This document shows positions 1-9,393 of a stretch of 64,000 nt of DNA, one piece after another (within the stretch, counting starts at the first letter, position 1; every line of letters starts with the position of its first letter). The stretch is taken from contig NZ_CP121668.1 in assembly GCF_029714425.1 (NCBI RefSeq), forward strand, positions 2,749,501-2,813,500, in the 5' to 3' direction. A program made the position numbers and the translations under genes. Under the pieces are notes generated by a model. It worked only from the letters and a program-made list of their open reading frames with translations. It did no database searches and had not been told where the DNA came from. Source of the stretch: Bradyrhizobium sp. CB2312 (GTDB lineage: Bacteria; Pseudomonadota; Alphaproteobacteria; Rhizobiales; Xanthobacteraceae).

Positions 1-694
1 ACGTCTTCAGCGTCCCCTTCTTCAGAAGCTCGGCCGAAAGCGGAGCCGAGTCCGCATACGGGACGATCTGATCGTCGTCCCCGTGCATCACCAGGACGGG
101 GATGGTAATCTTCTTGAGGTCATCGGTGAAATCGGTCTGCGAAAATGCGACGATCCCGTCGTAATGTGCCTTGGCGCCGCCCATCATACCCTGGCGCCAC
201 CAATTGTCGACGACGGCCTGCGAAGTCTTGGCGCCGGGTCGATTGTAGCCGTAGAACGGCCCCGCCGCGAAATCGCGATAGAATTGTGAACGGTTGCCGG
301 CGACTTGGGCCTGAAGTCCGTGGAAAACCTCCTTCGGAAGGTCGCCCGGATTGGCATCGGTCCTCACCATGAGAGGCGGCACCGACGAGATCATGACAGC
401 CTTTGCGGCTCGCGCTTCCCCATGCCTTGCCAGATAGTGCGCCACCTCGCCGCCGCCGGTGGAATGTCCGATGTGAATTGCATCTTTCAAGTCGAGATGC
501 GCAGTCAGAGCTGCGAGATCGTCGGCATAATGATCCATGTCGTGGCCGTCAGCCGTCTGGCTGGAGCGGCCGTGACCGCGGCGGTCGAGGGCGACGACGC
601 GATAGCCCTGATTGAGGAAGAACAGCATCTGCGTGTCCCAGTCGTCGGCCGACAGCGGCCAACCGTGGCTGAAGACGATCGGCTGGCCCGAGCC
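1..694 (-). pseudogene. alpha/beta hydrolase (non-haem chloroperoxidase/arylesterase type), N-terminus missing, runs off window
   Basis: The reverse strand reads continuously from [19 protein letters not shown] through the nucleophile elbow GHSTGGG to [16 protein letters not shown] and leaves the window at base 1. This is the alpha/beta-hydrolase order of the non-haem haloperoxidase/arylesterase family: oxyanion HGWP, Ser nucleophile, acid Asp in HGDDD. The catalytic His would lie outside the window. The usual first 20 or so residues are absent. Upstream of GSGQ the frame reaches a TGA near 730 with no ATG or GTG that would give a normal N-terminus. It appears to be a 5'-truncated remnant facing away from the broken exporter gene at 905. 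Substrate cannot be read from the sequence. Confidence 0.75.
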
Positions 695-696
695 CG

Positions 697-770
697 ATGA
701 GCTTCGGCCTGATCGTGCCGAAGCTGATCATCGACTACTTCGCCGACCAGCGCGCCCCGCCAACGAGGAC
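697..770 (+). pseudogene. possible inverted C-terminal scrap of a threonine/serine exporter
   Basis: This frame reads [18 protein letters not shown], which resembles the last membrane segment and tail of fused ThrE-type exporters. It lies on the opposite strand from the exporter N-domain at 905-1732, which lacks exactly that C-terminal part. An inversion breaking one original gene would explain both pieces. The assignment rests on remembered family resemblance of a short hydrophobic stretch, so it is tentative. Confidence 0.3.
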
Positions 771-904
771 CGCGCGGAACTCGGTAGGCGCCGCAAAAGG
801 CTGTGGTGACCGACCTGTCTTTGGTCTAAGGTCCGGGCCGTTCAGGCAACGAAGCCATGATCACACCGTCGGCGCAGGACAGCGAGGTTCTTTCGTTCGG
901 GCCT

Positions 905-1732
905 TTAGCAAGCTACTGCGACGCCAGCCGCGATGACGTCGAACCACAGTGGTACCGCCAGCCCGGGCGGGTCGATCGGCAGCGTTTCATTCGTCAGGGT
1001 GAGCCCCAGCAGCAGTCCGGTCGAGATGGCCAGCACGACGAGCCCGGCGTACATCAGCCGGGCCGCGCCGAGGTGAATGCGGCCCCTGATGAGGTCGATC
1101 GCGCCGTTGAGAATATGCGGCCCCGGAACCAGCACCATGCAAGGGCACACGACGACGAGACGGAACGCGGTGCTCAACTGATAGCGCGCCGCCCATCCTC
1201 CGATGAGGCCGGCGAGCAACGTTGCGCAGAACGGCTGAACGAAGATGTTTGTGCTGACGCCGCCGAGGGCGCGGCGCAGCAGGCCGCCGGCGCCGGCGCT
1301 CGCGAAGATGACGAGCGCAGCAGGCATGTGCTGTATGCCGAAAATGATGGCCAGCGAGACCGCGCCGGCTGCCGCAGCCAGGGCAAAGAGCCACGCGGGT
1401 GCCGGCGGCGCTTTGGCGATGACCTCGATGCGCTTGCGCGCCGCTTCCGGCGACAGCCGGTCGGCCTCGATATCCGCCACCGCCTGCATCGCGGAAGCGA
1501 CGCGATCCATGTCGACCCCGACAGGGTCGGCTGCCGCGTAGGAAATCGACCTGGTCCCGCCGCTCTCCTCATTCAATTGCAATTGGCCCCAGCGCGGCAA
1601 GAGCTCTGCCTTGACGCCGAGCTTCTTGCCGAGCCGCTGGATCGCGGCGACGATCTGGTCTGTCGCCTGGCCGTTCACGTAGAGGACCGTCGCGAACGCG
1701 AGGATCAGGTTGGAACGCTCCTCACTGGTCAT
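905..1732 (-). CDS. threonine/serine exporter, N-terminal (ThrE/YjjP-like) domain only
   Basis: This 275-residue membrane protein starts MTSEERSNLILAFATVLYVN and carries the hallmark stretch PCMVLVPGPHILNGAIDLIRG, followed by several hydrophobic helices (about residues 135-275). The family exports threonine and serine across the inner membrane. Members are either one long two-domain protein or a pair of YjjP- and YjjB-like subunits. Here the frame stops right after DVIAAGVAVAC, where fused versions continue into the second domain, and no partner gene follows. It is therefore either a split subunit without its partner or, more likely, the truncated front of a fused exporter (compare the inverted scrap at 697). 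Function is doubtful. Confidence 0.7.
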   Translation of the reverse strand: MTSEERSNLILAFATVLYVNGQATDQIVAAIQRLGKKLGVKAELLPRWGQLQLNEESGGTRSISYAAADPVGVDMDRVASAMQAVADIEADRLSPEAARKRIEVIAKAPPAPAWLFALAAAAGAVSLAIIFGIQHMPAALVIFASAGAGGLLRRALGGVSTNIFVQPFCATLLAGLIGGWAARYQLSTAFRLVVVCPCMVLVPGPHILNGAIDLIRGRIHLGAARLMYAGLVVLAISTGLLLGLTLTNETLPIDPPGLAVPLWFDVIAAGVAVAC

Positions 1733-1810
1733 GGCCCTTCTCTTGTCGCTATGCGGGAGATCGGGGACCGCCCGCGACCGGGACGGTCCCCGCCCGAGTA
1801 CGTCCGTTCT

Positions 1811-3235
1811 TTAACCGGCGGCCGATGCCGTCGGCGCGGCCGCCACGTAGGGTTTTACCATCTTGGCGGGATCGACCACGCGGTTGAACTCTTCCTCGTT
1901 GACGAACCCGAGCTTGAGCGCCGCATCCTTGAGGGTGAGGTCGTTGTCCATCGCATAATGGGCGATCTTCGAGGCCTTATCGTAGCCGATCACGGGCGAC
2001 AGCGCCGTCACCAACATCAGGGAGCGGTCGACATACTCCTTGATCTTCTTCACGTTCGGCTTGGTCCCTTCCACGAGGAACTTGCGGAAATTCACGCAAC
2101 CGTCGCTCAGAATGGTGATCGAGTGCGTGATGTTGAAGATCATCAGCGGCTTATAGACGTTCATCTCAAGATAGCCGCCGGCCCCGCCGAAGCCGACCGC
2201 GACGTCGTTCGCCATGGTTTGAACTGCGATCATGGCAAGCGCCTCGCACTGGGTAGGATTGACCTTGCCGGGCATGATCGAGGATCCAGGTTCGTTCTCC
2301 GGTATCAACAGCTCGGCAAAGCCCGCCCGCGGCCCACAAGACATCAGACGGATGTCGTTGGCGATCTTGTAGAGCGACACCGCAAGCGTGCGGATCGTGC
2401 CGGACAATTGCACCAGCGCGTCATGCGCGCCTTGCACGGTGAATTTGTTCGGCGCGGTCTGGAACGGCAGACCGGTAAGCTTGGCGATTTCGGCGGCGGC
2501 CGCTTCGGCAAAGCCGGGAGCCGAATTGATGCCGGTGCCGACGGCCGTGCCGCCGAGCGCCAATCGATAGACCCCTTGCAGGGCCGCTTCGATCCGTTCC
2601 AGATCGTCCGAAAGCATGCCGGCGTACCCCGACCATTCCTGGCCCAACGTCAGCGGGGTCGCGTCCTGCATGTGGGTACGACCGATTTTGACGATGTCGT
2701 CCCACTCCCTCGACTTGGCGGCGATCGCGTCGCGCAGCGCCGTCACCGACGGAGTCAGGCGTTGTTTAACGTTCACTGCGGCGGCGATATTCATAGTCGA
2801 GGGGAAGGAATCGTTCGACGATTGCGCCATATTGACGTGATCGTTGGGATGGACAGGCCTATGGCTGCCTAGCGCCGTGCCCGCAAGCTGGCTGCACCGG
2901 TTGGAGATTACCTCGTTGACGTTCATGTTGAATTGAGTGCCGCTGCCTGTCATCCAGACATGAAGCGGGAACATATCGTGGTGCTGACCGGCCAGGATTT
3001 CGTCGCAGGTCTGGACGATCAGTTTGTACCTCGTGTCGTCCAGCCGCCCACTGTCACGATTGGCGATGGCGGCGGCCTTTTTCAGGATCGCATAGCCCGT
3101 AATCATCTCGCGGGGGATCAGATCGGTGCCGATGCTGAAATGCTCGAGTGACCGCTGGGTTTGCGCTCCCCATAATTTGTCAGCGGGTACCTCGACGACG
3201 CCCAAACTGTCGGTCTCTTTTCTGACTTCGGTCAT
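1811..3235 (-). CDS. fumC: fumarate hydratase, class II
   Basis: This cytosolic TCA-cycle enzyme interconverts fumarate and L-malate. The 474-residue protein is close to the usual class II length. It shows the superfamily signature [16 protein letters not shown], the substrate-site stretch [14 protein letters not shown], and SSNDSFPS. The start at 3235 ([12 protein letters not shown]) is chosen because GGGAAGGA lies about 9 nt upstream. An in-frame ATG at 3271 would add 12 residues but has no comparable site. No TCA neighbours are present; the gene stands alone between the exporter fragment and a divergent cyclase gene. It appears intact. Confidence 0.95.
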   Translation of the reverse strand: MTEVRKETDSLGVVEVPADKLWGAQTQRSLEHFSIGTDLIPREMITGYAILKKAAAIANRDSGRLDDTRYKLIVQTCDEILAGQHHDMFPLHVWMTGSGTQFNMNVNEVISNRCSQLAGTALGSHRPVHPNDHVNMAQSSNDSFPSTMNIAAAVNVKQRLTPSVTALRDAIAAKSREWDDIVKIGRTHMQDATPLTLGQEWSGYAGMLSDDLERIEAALQGVYRLALGGTAVGTGINSAPGFAEAAAAEIAKLTGLPFQTAPNKFTVQGAHDALVQLSGTIRTLAVSLYKIANDIRLMSCGPRAGFAELLIPENEPGSSIMPGKVNPTQCEALAMIAVQTMANDVAVGFGGAGGYLEMNVYKPLMIFNITHSITILSDGCVNFRKFLVEGTKPNVKKIKEYVDRSLMLVTALSPVIGYDKASKIAHYAMDNDLTLKDAALKLGFVNEEEFNRVVDPAKMVKPYVAAAPTASAAG

Positions 3236-3552
3236 GCGTTGTTCCTTCCCTTCGGTTACCTCGCTGCTCACGATGTTGCGGACACAAAGATCATGCGCTC
3301 GCCGCGTTTGACTGCGGCGATGGCGTGCCTGCGTTTCGCCCCGATGATACGCGCCAAATCCGGATGATTGCCCGTTGTGAGTTGTTTGAGAACGTTGACT
3401 CTTGCGAGTATTCGCGGACGGCCTGCACTCAGGAGGGTGGACCGTTGCTGCCCAGCTTGCGTGCCGCCGCTTGAAACTCTATTTCTGTTGGCCGCAACGA
3501 AGGACTGACGTTCTTTCGTAGTGGCAATTGCGGCGACCGCCGGGAACGACGC

Positions 3553-5286
3553 ATGTTCCGGAAATCCATCAGGCAGAAGATCGCTGGCATCGCCGCTGGA
3601 TTGATCGTGCTTGCCGTGATCGCTTCACTGTTGTCCATGGTGTTGGCAAGCCGGGTCGGCCATCTGCTCGACGAGCTCACCAACCGCTACATCCCCGCCT
3701 ATGGGCACCTCGCCCGCGTCAACATTCGCTCGCTAGAGCGCTCGCTTGCGCTCCGGCGCATGGTGATGGCGAAGATGCAGGCGCTGCCGGACGAGGTCGC
3801 ATACTCGGCTGCGCGCAAGGCCTACGAAGATATCGATCCAGTTCTGATCGGAGAAGCGGACGCCGCGCGAAAGCTGATCGATTCGATCATTCAGGATCCC
3901 GACACGCCATCGAACAAAGCCGAACTGGGCCGCATCGACGACCGGATCGACAACGCCATCAGCGACCTGCGCCGGCGCCTCGTCGAGGAGAACGCGACGC
4001 TACTGCGACAAATGAACGACGGCGATACAGCCGGCGTGAAGCAAACGATGGCTCGCACAGACCAGCTACGCGACGAGTTCCATGCCAGGATCGAATCCAT
4101 CCGGACCGACATGCTGGCGCAAGTCGCAGCCGCCGCCAATAACGTGATGACTGCACAAAATCGCGCATTCGTCATCTCCGCAATCGTCACCGCCATCGCC
4201 GGCGTGCTCGGCTTCGTGTTCGCGATGCTCGTCGGCAGCGGCATCACGCGCCCGGTCATGCGGCTCCTGGAGGGCGCGCGCGAGGTCGAGGCCGGCCGGC
4301 TCGACGGCAGCATCACCATCACGACGCAAGACGAGATCGGCCAGCTCTCGGCCGCATTCAACCGCATGATCGAAACGTTGCAGCATAACCAGAGGATCCG
4401 CGAAACCTTCGGTCGCTACATCAATCCGCGGATCGCGGAGGGACTGCTCGAGCAGCCGGCGATCGCCGCGACGGAGGGGCAGCGCCGGCTCATGACGGTG
4501 ATGTTCTGCGACATGAAGGGATTTACCAGCCTGAGCGAGGGCGTGACGCCGCGCGGCCTCGTCAAGATCATGAACCTCTACCTCGCGACCATGTCCGAGC
4601 CGATAAATGCCCAGGGCGGCATCATCGACAAGTATATCGGCGACGCGATCATGGCCTATTGGGGCGCCCCCTTCGTCGAGGAGGCCGAGCAGGCCGATCT
4701 CGCCGCGCTTGCCGCGCTCGACATGATCGGATGCGTCGCCGGCTTGCGGAAGGAGCTGCCCGAGCTCTTGGGGGTGCGCACGATTCCGACTGACTGCGAC
4801 GTCCGCATCGGGATCGCGACAGGGGAGGCGCTGGTCGGCAGCATCGGGTCGCGGCTCATGATGAGCTACACCGTGCTGGGAGACACGGTGAACCTCGCTT
4901 CCCGCCTGGAGGGCGCCAACAAATTCTACGGCTGCCGCTGCCTGATCTCGGAGGCCACCGCCTCCGCTTGCGCCCATGCAATCGAGCTGCGCGAGATCGA
5001 TCGCCTTGTGGCAGTCGGCCAGACGCAGTCTCAAGCGGTCTTCGAGATCATGGCGAGGAAGGGCGAGTTCACCTCGCAGCAGACCCTGCTGCGGCAGCAA
5101 TACTCGGAAGGACTTGCCGCCTACCGCGAGCGCCGCTGGGATGATGCGACGCGAGCTTTCGCGGCGGCCCTCGATGCCGTGCCTGGTGATGGCCCGTCGA
5201 TGACATTGATGGAGCGGGTAGACGCATACACGAAGACTCCGCCGGCGGCGGGTTGGGACGGAGCGTGGCAGATGGACCTTAAGTAG
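3553..5286 (+). CDS. membrane adenylate/guanylate cyclase with HAMP domain
   Basis: This 577-residue class III nucleotidyl cyclase would make cAMP (or cGMP) in response to a periplasmic or membrane signal. An N-terminal membrane helix spans about residues 10-32 and is followed by a mostly helical periplasmic sensor to about residue 200. A second membrane helix (about 203-225) and a HAMP linker (about 226-280, with the ITRPVMRLLEGAREVEAGRLD pattern) follow. The catalytic domain starts near residue 312. Metal-binding aspartates are visible in MFCDMKGFTSLSEG (about D320) and YIGDAIMAYWG (about D364). The tail has short TPR-like helices (YSEGLAAYRERRWDDATRAF). It is transcribed alone and divergently from fumC. 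Nucleotide preference cannot be decided by eye. Confidence 0.9.
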   Translation: MFRKSIRQKIAGIAAGLIVLAVIASLLSMVLASRVGHLLDELTNRYIPAYGHLARVNIRSLERSLALRRMVMAKMQALPDEVAYSAARKAYEDIDPVLIGEADAARKLIDSIIQDPDTPSNKAELGRIDDRIDNAISDLRRRLVEENATLLRQMNDGDTAGVKQTMARTDQLRDEFHARIESIRTDMLAQVAAAANNVMTAQNRAFVISAIVTAIAGVLGFVFAMLVGSGITRPVMRLLEGAREVEAGRLDGSITITTQDEIGQLSAAFNRMIETLQHNQRIRETFGRYINPRIAEGLLEQPAIAATEGQRRLMTVMFCDMKGFTSLSEGVTPRGLVKIMNLYLATMSEPINAQGGIIDKYIGDAIMAYWGAPFVEEAEQADLAALAALDMIGCVAGLRKELPELLGVRTIPTDCDVRIGIATGEALVGSIGSRLMMSYTVLGDTVNLASRLEGANKFYGCRCLISEATASACAHAIELREIDRLVAVGQTQSQAVFEIMARKGEFTSQQTLLRQQYSEGLAAYRERRWDDATRAFAAALDAVPGDGPSMTLMERVDAYTKTPPAAGWDGAWQMDLK

Positions 5287-5443
5287 CGTCAAAGGGCGAC
5301 CTGCGGATTCCTTTCGCCGCAACCGGTCCGGTCTATTTTGCACGATTGATGGAAGCGGTGGCCGAGAGTTTCTCTACGTACGGGGTAACATTACCGGGAT
5401 TGCGCACGCCGGGATCCCGTAGGGTCGAAGATATAGGTGCGTC

Positions 5444-6031
5444 ATGTTCGAAGGATGGGATGTAGTCGCGCTCGCCCGCGCACAATTCGCATTCACGATG
5501 TCGTTCCACATCGTTTTTCCCGCGTTCTCGATCGGGCTTGCGAGTTACCTTGCGGTCCTGGAAGCGCGGTGGCTTTTGACCGGACGCGAAGTCTTCCTCA
5601 ACCTGTTCAACTACTGGCTCAAAATCTTTGCGGTCGCCTTCGGAATGGGCGTCGTGTCGGGTATCGTGATGGCCTACCAGTTCGGGACCAACTGGTCGGC
5701 TTTCGCCGAGAAGACCGGCCCTGTGATCGGCGCGCTAGTGGCCTATGAGGTGCTTACCGCGCTCTTCCTTGAGGCCGGCTTCCTCGGCGTGATGCTGTTC
5801 GGCCTCAAGCTCGTCGGCCCACGGCTGCATTTCCTGGCGACGCTGATGGTCGCGATCTGTACGCTGATCTCGGCGTTCTGGATTCTCTCCTCCAATTCCT
5901 GGATGCAGACCCCAACTGGCTATGCGGTGAACGCCGACGGCCAGTTCATTCCGGCCGATTGGTTCAAGGTGATTTTCCGTCCTTTCCATATCGCCTTGTG
6001 CACATGGTGCTGGCGGCCTACCTCACCAGAT
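5444..6031 (+). pseudogene. truncated cytochrome bd-type ubiquinol oxidase subunit I
   Basis: The frame begins MFEGWDVVALARAQFAFTMSFH, the start of CydA/CioA proteins. It contains the haem-ligand region and quinol-oxidase helices, and QTPTGY with the following residues matches the family well. Full subunit I proteins have about 450-530 residues. Here the reading frame shifts near 5985 (FPYRLVHMVLAAYLT continues in another frame), and homology ends near 6031 beside the 124-bp tRNA-containing repeat. No subunit II gene follows. The oxidase gene was evidently cut by an integration or deletion event at the attachment-like repeat. It cannot make a working oxidase. Confidence 0.85.
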
Positions 6032-6076
6032 GCGCCGACACCCAGCAATGAAGCGCTCTCCTGGTGGAGATTTCGC

Positions 6077-6200
6077 TGTAAGCAATTGATCTGTAATGAT
6101 CGGATTTTGGCTCAGTTGGGACAATTCTTTTGAGAAATCAATGCCAGCAGCGTGTCTCTTCATCAGCGGGTCCCAGGTTCGAGCCCTGGTGCGCCCACCA
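6077..6200 (+). repeat. 124-bp direct repeat, copy 1 (attachment-site-like)
   Basis: This block aligns without gaps to 20950-21073, with about 15 mismatches by hand. It includes ATGATCGGATTTTGGCTCAG and ends in the 3' part of a tRNA-Lys gene. The two copies flank the 6.2-21.1 kb segment in direct orientation, as expected for island ends formed by integration into a tRNA 3' end. Confidence 0.8.
6153..6200 (+). tRNA. tRNA-Lys(CUU) 3' fragment, copy 1
   Basis: The sequence runs from the anticodon loop (CTCTTCA, with one change from CTCTTAA) through the T-arm GGTTCGAGCCC to GCGCCCACCA. The acceptor 5' strand and D-arm are not present upstream, so this is not a working tRNA. It marks a past integration junction. 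Confidence 0.75.
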
Positions 6201-6296
6201 AATAAAATCAATCACTTATAGCGATTGGGTATCAGAACGGGATTTTCAGTTGGACGATTTCGACGTCCAACCGACTGAGGTCGGCTCGGTTTTGCC

Positions 6297-6578
6297 AAGC
6301 GCATCCGTCGCTTCCTGGCCCGGCAGGGCACGGTGCAAAAAAAGACCGCGCAGGCCCAGCGAGCGGACCGACCGAACGTCGTAAAGCGACGCCAGAAGTG
6401 GCTTAACGACCAGCCCCGCTTGATTCCCAAGCGCCTCGTCTTCATCGATGAGACTTGGGCTTCGAGCAATATGGCCCGCTGCGATCACCAGGGTCGGCTG
6501 AGGGAAAAGCAGCAACGCTTCCCTGCTACCGCGGGGCCCGACAACTACGATTTCGAGGGCTTAATGGTAGTAGTTTGA
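6297..6578 (+). mobile_element. IS630-family transposase fragment
   Basis: The frame reads KKTAQAQRADRPNV, then RLVFIDETWASSNMARC, then DNYDFEGLMVV. IS630-type DDE transposases have the same order: a KKK-helix linker, the first-Asp motif VFIDE, and a later strand with the F-x-G core. Only about 90 of roughly 300 residues remain, and no inverted repeats were found. It lies just inside the left repeat of segment A. Confidence 0.7.
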
Positions 6579-6757
6579 GTGGAAGGTTTGTCTCTGAGAG
6601 ATGGTGCTCTCTGTCCACTTCGACTGAGCTGAATCACACGAGCCGTCAGCTCACGCCGAAAGTGTCGGACCGCAAAGATGTTCAATGACCTTTGAGAGCT
6701 CAGGGGCGACTGCCGGGCATGTCTCCCCTGAACCGGCGGCTGTTAACACAGCAACCT

Positions 6758-7366
6758 TCAGCTCTTCGGCCAAGCGTCCCTCAGCGCATTCCAAGCAGCC
6801 TGGTTGGCCTGATCGAACGCTTTGCGGGATTCCGCTAGTGCAGCGCTCAGCACTGACCAGGAATCGCTGCCGGCCTGCTTCAGCTTCTGCAGACGAGCTT
6901 CTGCCTCGGAGGCGTCGGCTTTCATCTGCTTTAGGGCGGCGTCGACGTCGCCCGTATGCGACGCGGCCACCTTGCCCGCCGCCTCACGGAACTTGTCCGC
7001 GGCCTCGCGCCAGGCCTTTGCCTGTGCGGCGGCGATGTCCTTAAACGTCACCTGCTGCTGCTCGATCTGTTTGCCGGCGCTTTCGAAGTAGGTCTTCATC
7101 TGTGCCTCGAAGCCGTTCCATTGTTTCTCGAGCTCCGTCCTGCTGCGTACCCATGCCGCTTCGCCGACTTCGACTTGCGTCTTGAGCTGCGCCTGAAATT
7201 CGTCGCGGCGCTTCTTCAGATCGCCGATAATATGCTCGGCTTTGACCTTGGATTCGGCCTTGGCCTCGCCGGCCTTGACCTCGAACGAGGTGAGGGCGGC
7301 ATCCATCTCGTCGATGCGCTCCTTGGCCCAATTCAGGTAAAAATGCATGCTGCTCTGCTCTGACAT
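6758..7366 (-). CDS. long alpha-helical coiled-coil protein, possibly phasin-like
   Basis: The 202-residue protein starts MSEQSSMHFYLNWAKERIDE. It is almost entirely charged, Ala/Lys/Glu/Gln-rich helix with no signal peptide or membrane segment. Heptad-like runs occur throughout (for example KVKAEHIIGDLKKRRDEF). The start at 7366 has GGAG about 10 nt upstream. The C-terminal stretch is reminiscent of phasin helices that coat polyhydroxybutyrate granules. The neighbours fit that idea: 3-hydroxybutyrate dehydrogenase, acetoacetate decarboxylase and a patatin lipase. That role is inferred; no defining motif is seen. Confidence 0.75.
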   Translation of the reverse strand: MSEQSSMHFYLNWAKERIDEMDAALTSFEVKAGEAKAESKVKAEHIIGDLKKRRDEFQAQLKTQVEVGEAAWVRSRTELEKQWNGFEAQMKTYFESAGKQIEQQQVTFKDIAAAQAKAWREAADKFREAAGKVAASHTGDVDAALKQMKADASEAEARLQKLKQAGSDSWSVLSAALAESRKAFDQANQAAWNALRDAWPKS

Positions 7367-7458
7367 GATCGTCTCCATTGGCTAAATTGAATGATCTCCG
7401 AGCTCGGCTTTGCTCGTATTGACTTGGGTCAACTGCCTCATCGCTTGCTGCCGCGTCC

Positions 7459-7707
7459 TCAGGCCGCGAGATAGGGAAAAAGCGCTGCCCTGTCGGCCTT
7501 GGTCGTTGGCCGAGTGCGCGGCGGCCCGGAAACAATCGGCGCATAGAAGTCGCTCGGAGCGATCAACTCGGCATCGTGGGGCAGTACATCTGAACTAAAG
7601 GTCTCCTCGCGCACGCGCAGGGCGTTGGCCAGCTCGTTTTCTCCCGTAGGATCGAGCTGGAAAGCGCGCCCGGTCTCGTCTCGGTTGGCATCTTTGAGAG
7701 AAGACAT
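7459..7707 (-). CDS. small conserved-looking protein of unknown function (82 aa)
   Basis: The protein starts MSSLKDANRDETGRAFQLDP and has GGAGC about 8 nt upstream. It is hydrophilic, without signal or membrane segments, and rich in Pro and acidic residues in its second half. It lies 26 nt downstream of the broken hydroxybutyrate dehydrogenase and probably belongs to the same transcript. No family was recognised. Confidence 0.6.
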   Translation of the reverse strand: MSSLKDANRDETGRAFQLDPTGENELANALRVREETFSSDVLPHDAELIAPSDFYAPIVSGPPRTRPTTKADRAALFPYLAA

Positions 7708-7733
7708 GATCCAAAGCTCCGTGAATTGGGCGG

Positions 7734-8522
7734 CTATGCGGCCGTCCAGCCTCCATCCATCGAGAGGTTGGCTCCCGTGATCTGAGCGGCATCGTGGCTG
7801 CACAGGAATAGCGCGAGCGAAGCAACCTGCTCGACGGTGACGAATTCCTTGGTCGGCTGCGCGGCGAGTAGGACATCGCTGATGACCTCGTCCCTCCGCA
7901 TGCGACGAGCCGCCATCGTATTTGGAATCTGCCTTTCCACGAGGGGCGTCCAGACGTAGCCGGGGCTGATGCAATTGCAGGTGATCTTCGAGCGGGCGAG
8001 TTCCAGCGCGACCGCTTTGGTAAGGCCCGCGATGCCGTGCTTGGCCGCGACATAGGCCGATTTGAAGGGCGAGGCGACCAGTGAATGCGCCGAAGCCGTG
8101 GTGATGATGCGGCCCCAACCCGCGCTTCTTCATGCCTGGTACCGCTGAGCGGATGGCATGAAAGGCGGCGGACAGGTTGACGGCGATGATCGCATTCCAC
8201 TTCTCGGCGGGGAATTCCTCAATCGGCGAAACGTGCTGGATGCCGGCATTATTGACCAGGATGTCATCGCTGCCGAGCGTCGCTTCGCCGAGAGCGATGA
8301 GCTCGGCAACCTCGTTCGGCTTCGTCATGTCCGCGGGCGAGTAGATGGCCCTAACCGCGAAAGCGCGCTCGATCGCAGCGCGTTCATTCTCGATATCGGC
8401 GGGGCGCCTATGCCATTCATCACGACATTGGCGCCCGCCCTGGCGAAGGCCTGGGCGCAGGCGAGGCCGATGCCGCTGGTCGAGCCGGTGACGACAGCCG
8501 TCTTACCGTTCAGAATTCCCAT
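7734..8522 (-). pseudogene. 3-hydroxybutyrate dehydrogenase (SDR family), two frameshifts
   Basis: The start MGILNGKTAVVTGSTSGIGL gives the SDR cofactor motif TGSTSGIG. After a +1 shift near 8405 the text resumes with VDILVNNAG-like ILVNNAGIQHVSPIEEFP and continues to KRG. After another extra base near 8115 it continues with the active-site stretch SAYVAAKHG and ends GANLSMDGGWTAA. All SDR elements of D-beta-hydroxybutyrate dehydrogenase are present but spread over three frames. Reads should be rechecked, because two single-base insertions could also be assembly errors. If real, the enzyme that turns 3-hydroxybutyrate into acetoacetate is lost. The next gene upstream encodes acetoacetate decarboxylase. 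Confidence 0.85.
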
Positions 8523-8572
8523 CTCGTGCACTTTCCTTGTAACATACCAATCAGCGCGGCGCGCATTTTGAC

Positions 8573-9364
8573 TTAGAAGACCAGAGCTCTCTCGCCGGTT
8601 CGTATCGAGCCGCGAGCCGGCTGGTGCAGATAGTCGTGCACCACCGTCCCGAGACCGAGCGTGAGGTCGGCGCGGATGTGGACGGCTGAGACGATCTCCA
8701 GGACCGGCAGTTCGGCGACCGGCGCCAAGGCGTGTGGCGTCAGGGCCAGGGCCGCCGGTCCGGTCCATGCACCTTTCAGCACGATGTCTTCGAGATGATA
8801 TTGAACTAGCTCGCAGATGCGTGGGCTGCCGTCGACGTGCGGGATGATCTTGAGCAGGAAGTTCGGCTCGTTGAGCCCAGCCTTGACCTTCGCCAGATCG
8901 GCCTCGCGGTGCTTGTAGCCCATTGTCCCCGTGGCGACCCGGAGCGGGCCGTAATCCAGTGTGCCGATCAGCGTATCGATCTCAGTTCGCAATGTCGGCT
9001 GCGCAAGCTTCTTCGGAAAGCCCCACAGCTCGCGTCCGCCCGCGATGGGTCCTTCGTCGTTGAGAAACATGCAATGAGTGTAACTGCCCTTGCGCCCGCG
9101 GAGCGAGACGGGGATGACCTGTCCGCTTTCCGTATAGTCGCCAAAGCCGTTGGAATCGGGCATCCGGATGAACTCGTATTTGACGATAGCTTCTCGCTCG
9201 TCGACCTCGAGCGGCCCCGGAACCACTGCCCGGAGCTTGGCCGGATCGGTGCGATAGGTGATGATCAGGTACTCGCGATCGACGAACCGATACGGCCCGG
9301 GCGGATAGGCCGGGCTGGTCAGCGGCATGGCGAAAGCACGTTGTTTCACATCAGTCTCGCGCAT
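8573..9364 (-). CDS. adc: acetoacetate decarboxylase
   Basis: This 263-residue cytosolic enzyme would convert acetoacetate to acetone and CO2 through a Schiff base on lysine. The core motif [14 protein letters not shown] is present with the paired lysines at about residues 118-119. Length and overall pattern ([17 protein letters not shown], then the [21 protein letters not shown] region) fit the family. It lies between a patatin lipase and the hydroxybutyrate dehydrogenase, so the group appears built to break down polyhydroxybutyrate or ketone bodies. The frame is intact. Confidence 0.92.
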   Translation of the reverse strand: MRETDVKQRAFAMPLTSPAYPPGPYRFVDREYLIITYRTDPAKLRAVVPGPLEVDEREAIVKYEFIRMPDSNGFGDYTESGQVIPVSLRGRKGSYTHCMFLNDEGPIAGGRELWGFPKKLAQPTLRTEIDTLIGTLDYGPLRVATGTMGYKHREADLAKVKAGLNEPNFLLKIIPHVDGSPRICELVQYHLEDIVLKGAWTGPAALALTPHALAPVAELPVLEIVSAVHIRADLTLGLGTVVHDYLHQPARGSIRTGERALVF

Positions 9365-9393
9365 TTGCGTTATCTCCAGGCGAAGAGGTTCGG

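Noticed and set aside
857..2872. 671-codon frame on the plus strand
   Set aside because: It runs antisense through the exporter and fumC, both of which have clear family motifs. Its Arg/Gln/His-rich composition is typical of a shadow.
5290..5443. FixK/FNR box before the oxidase gene
   Set aside because: No sequence close to TTGAT-N4-ATCAA was found in the gap.
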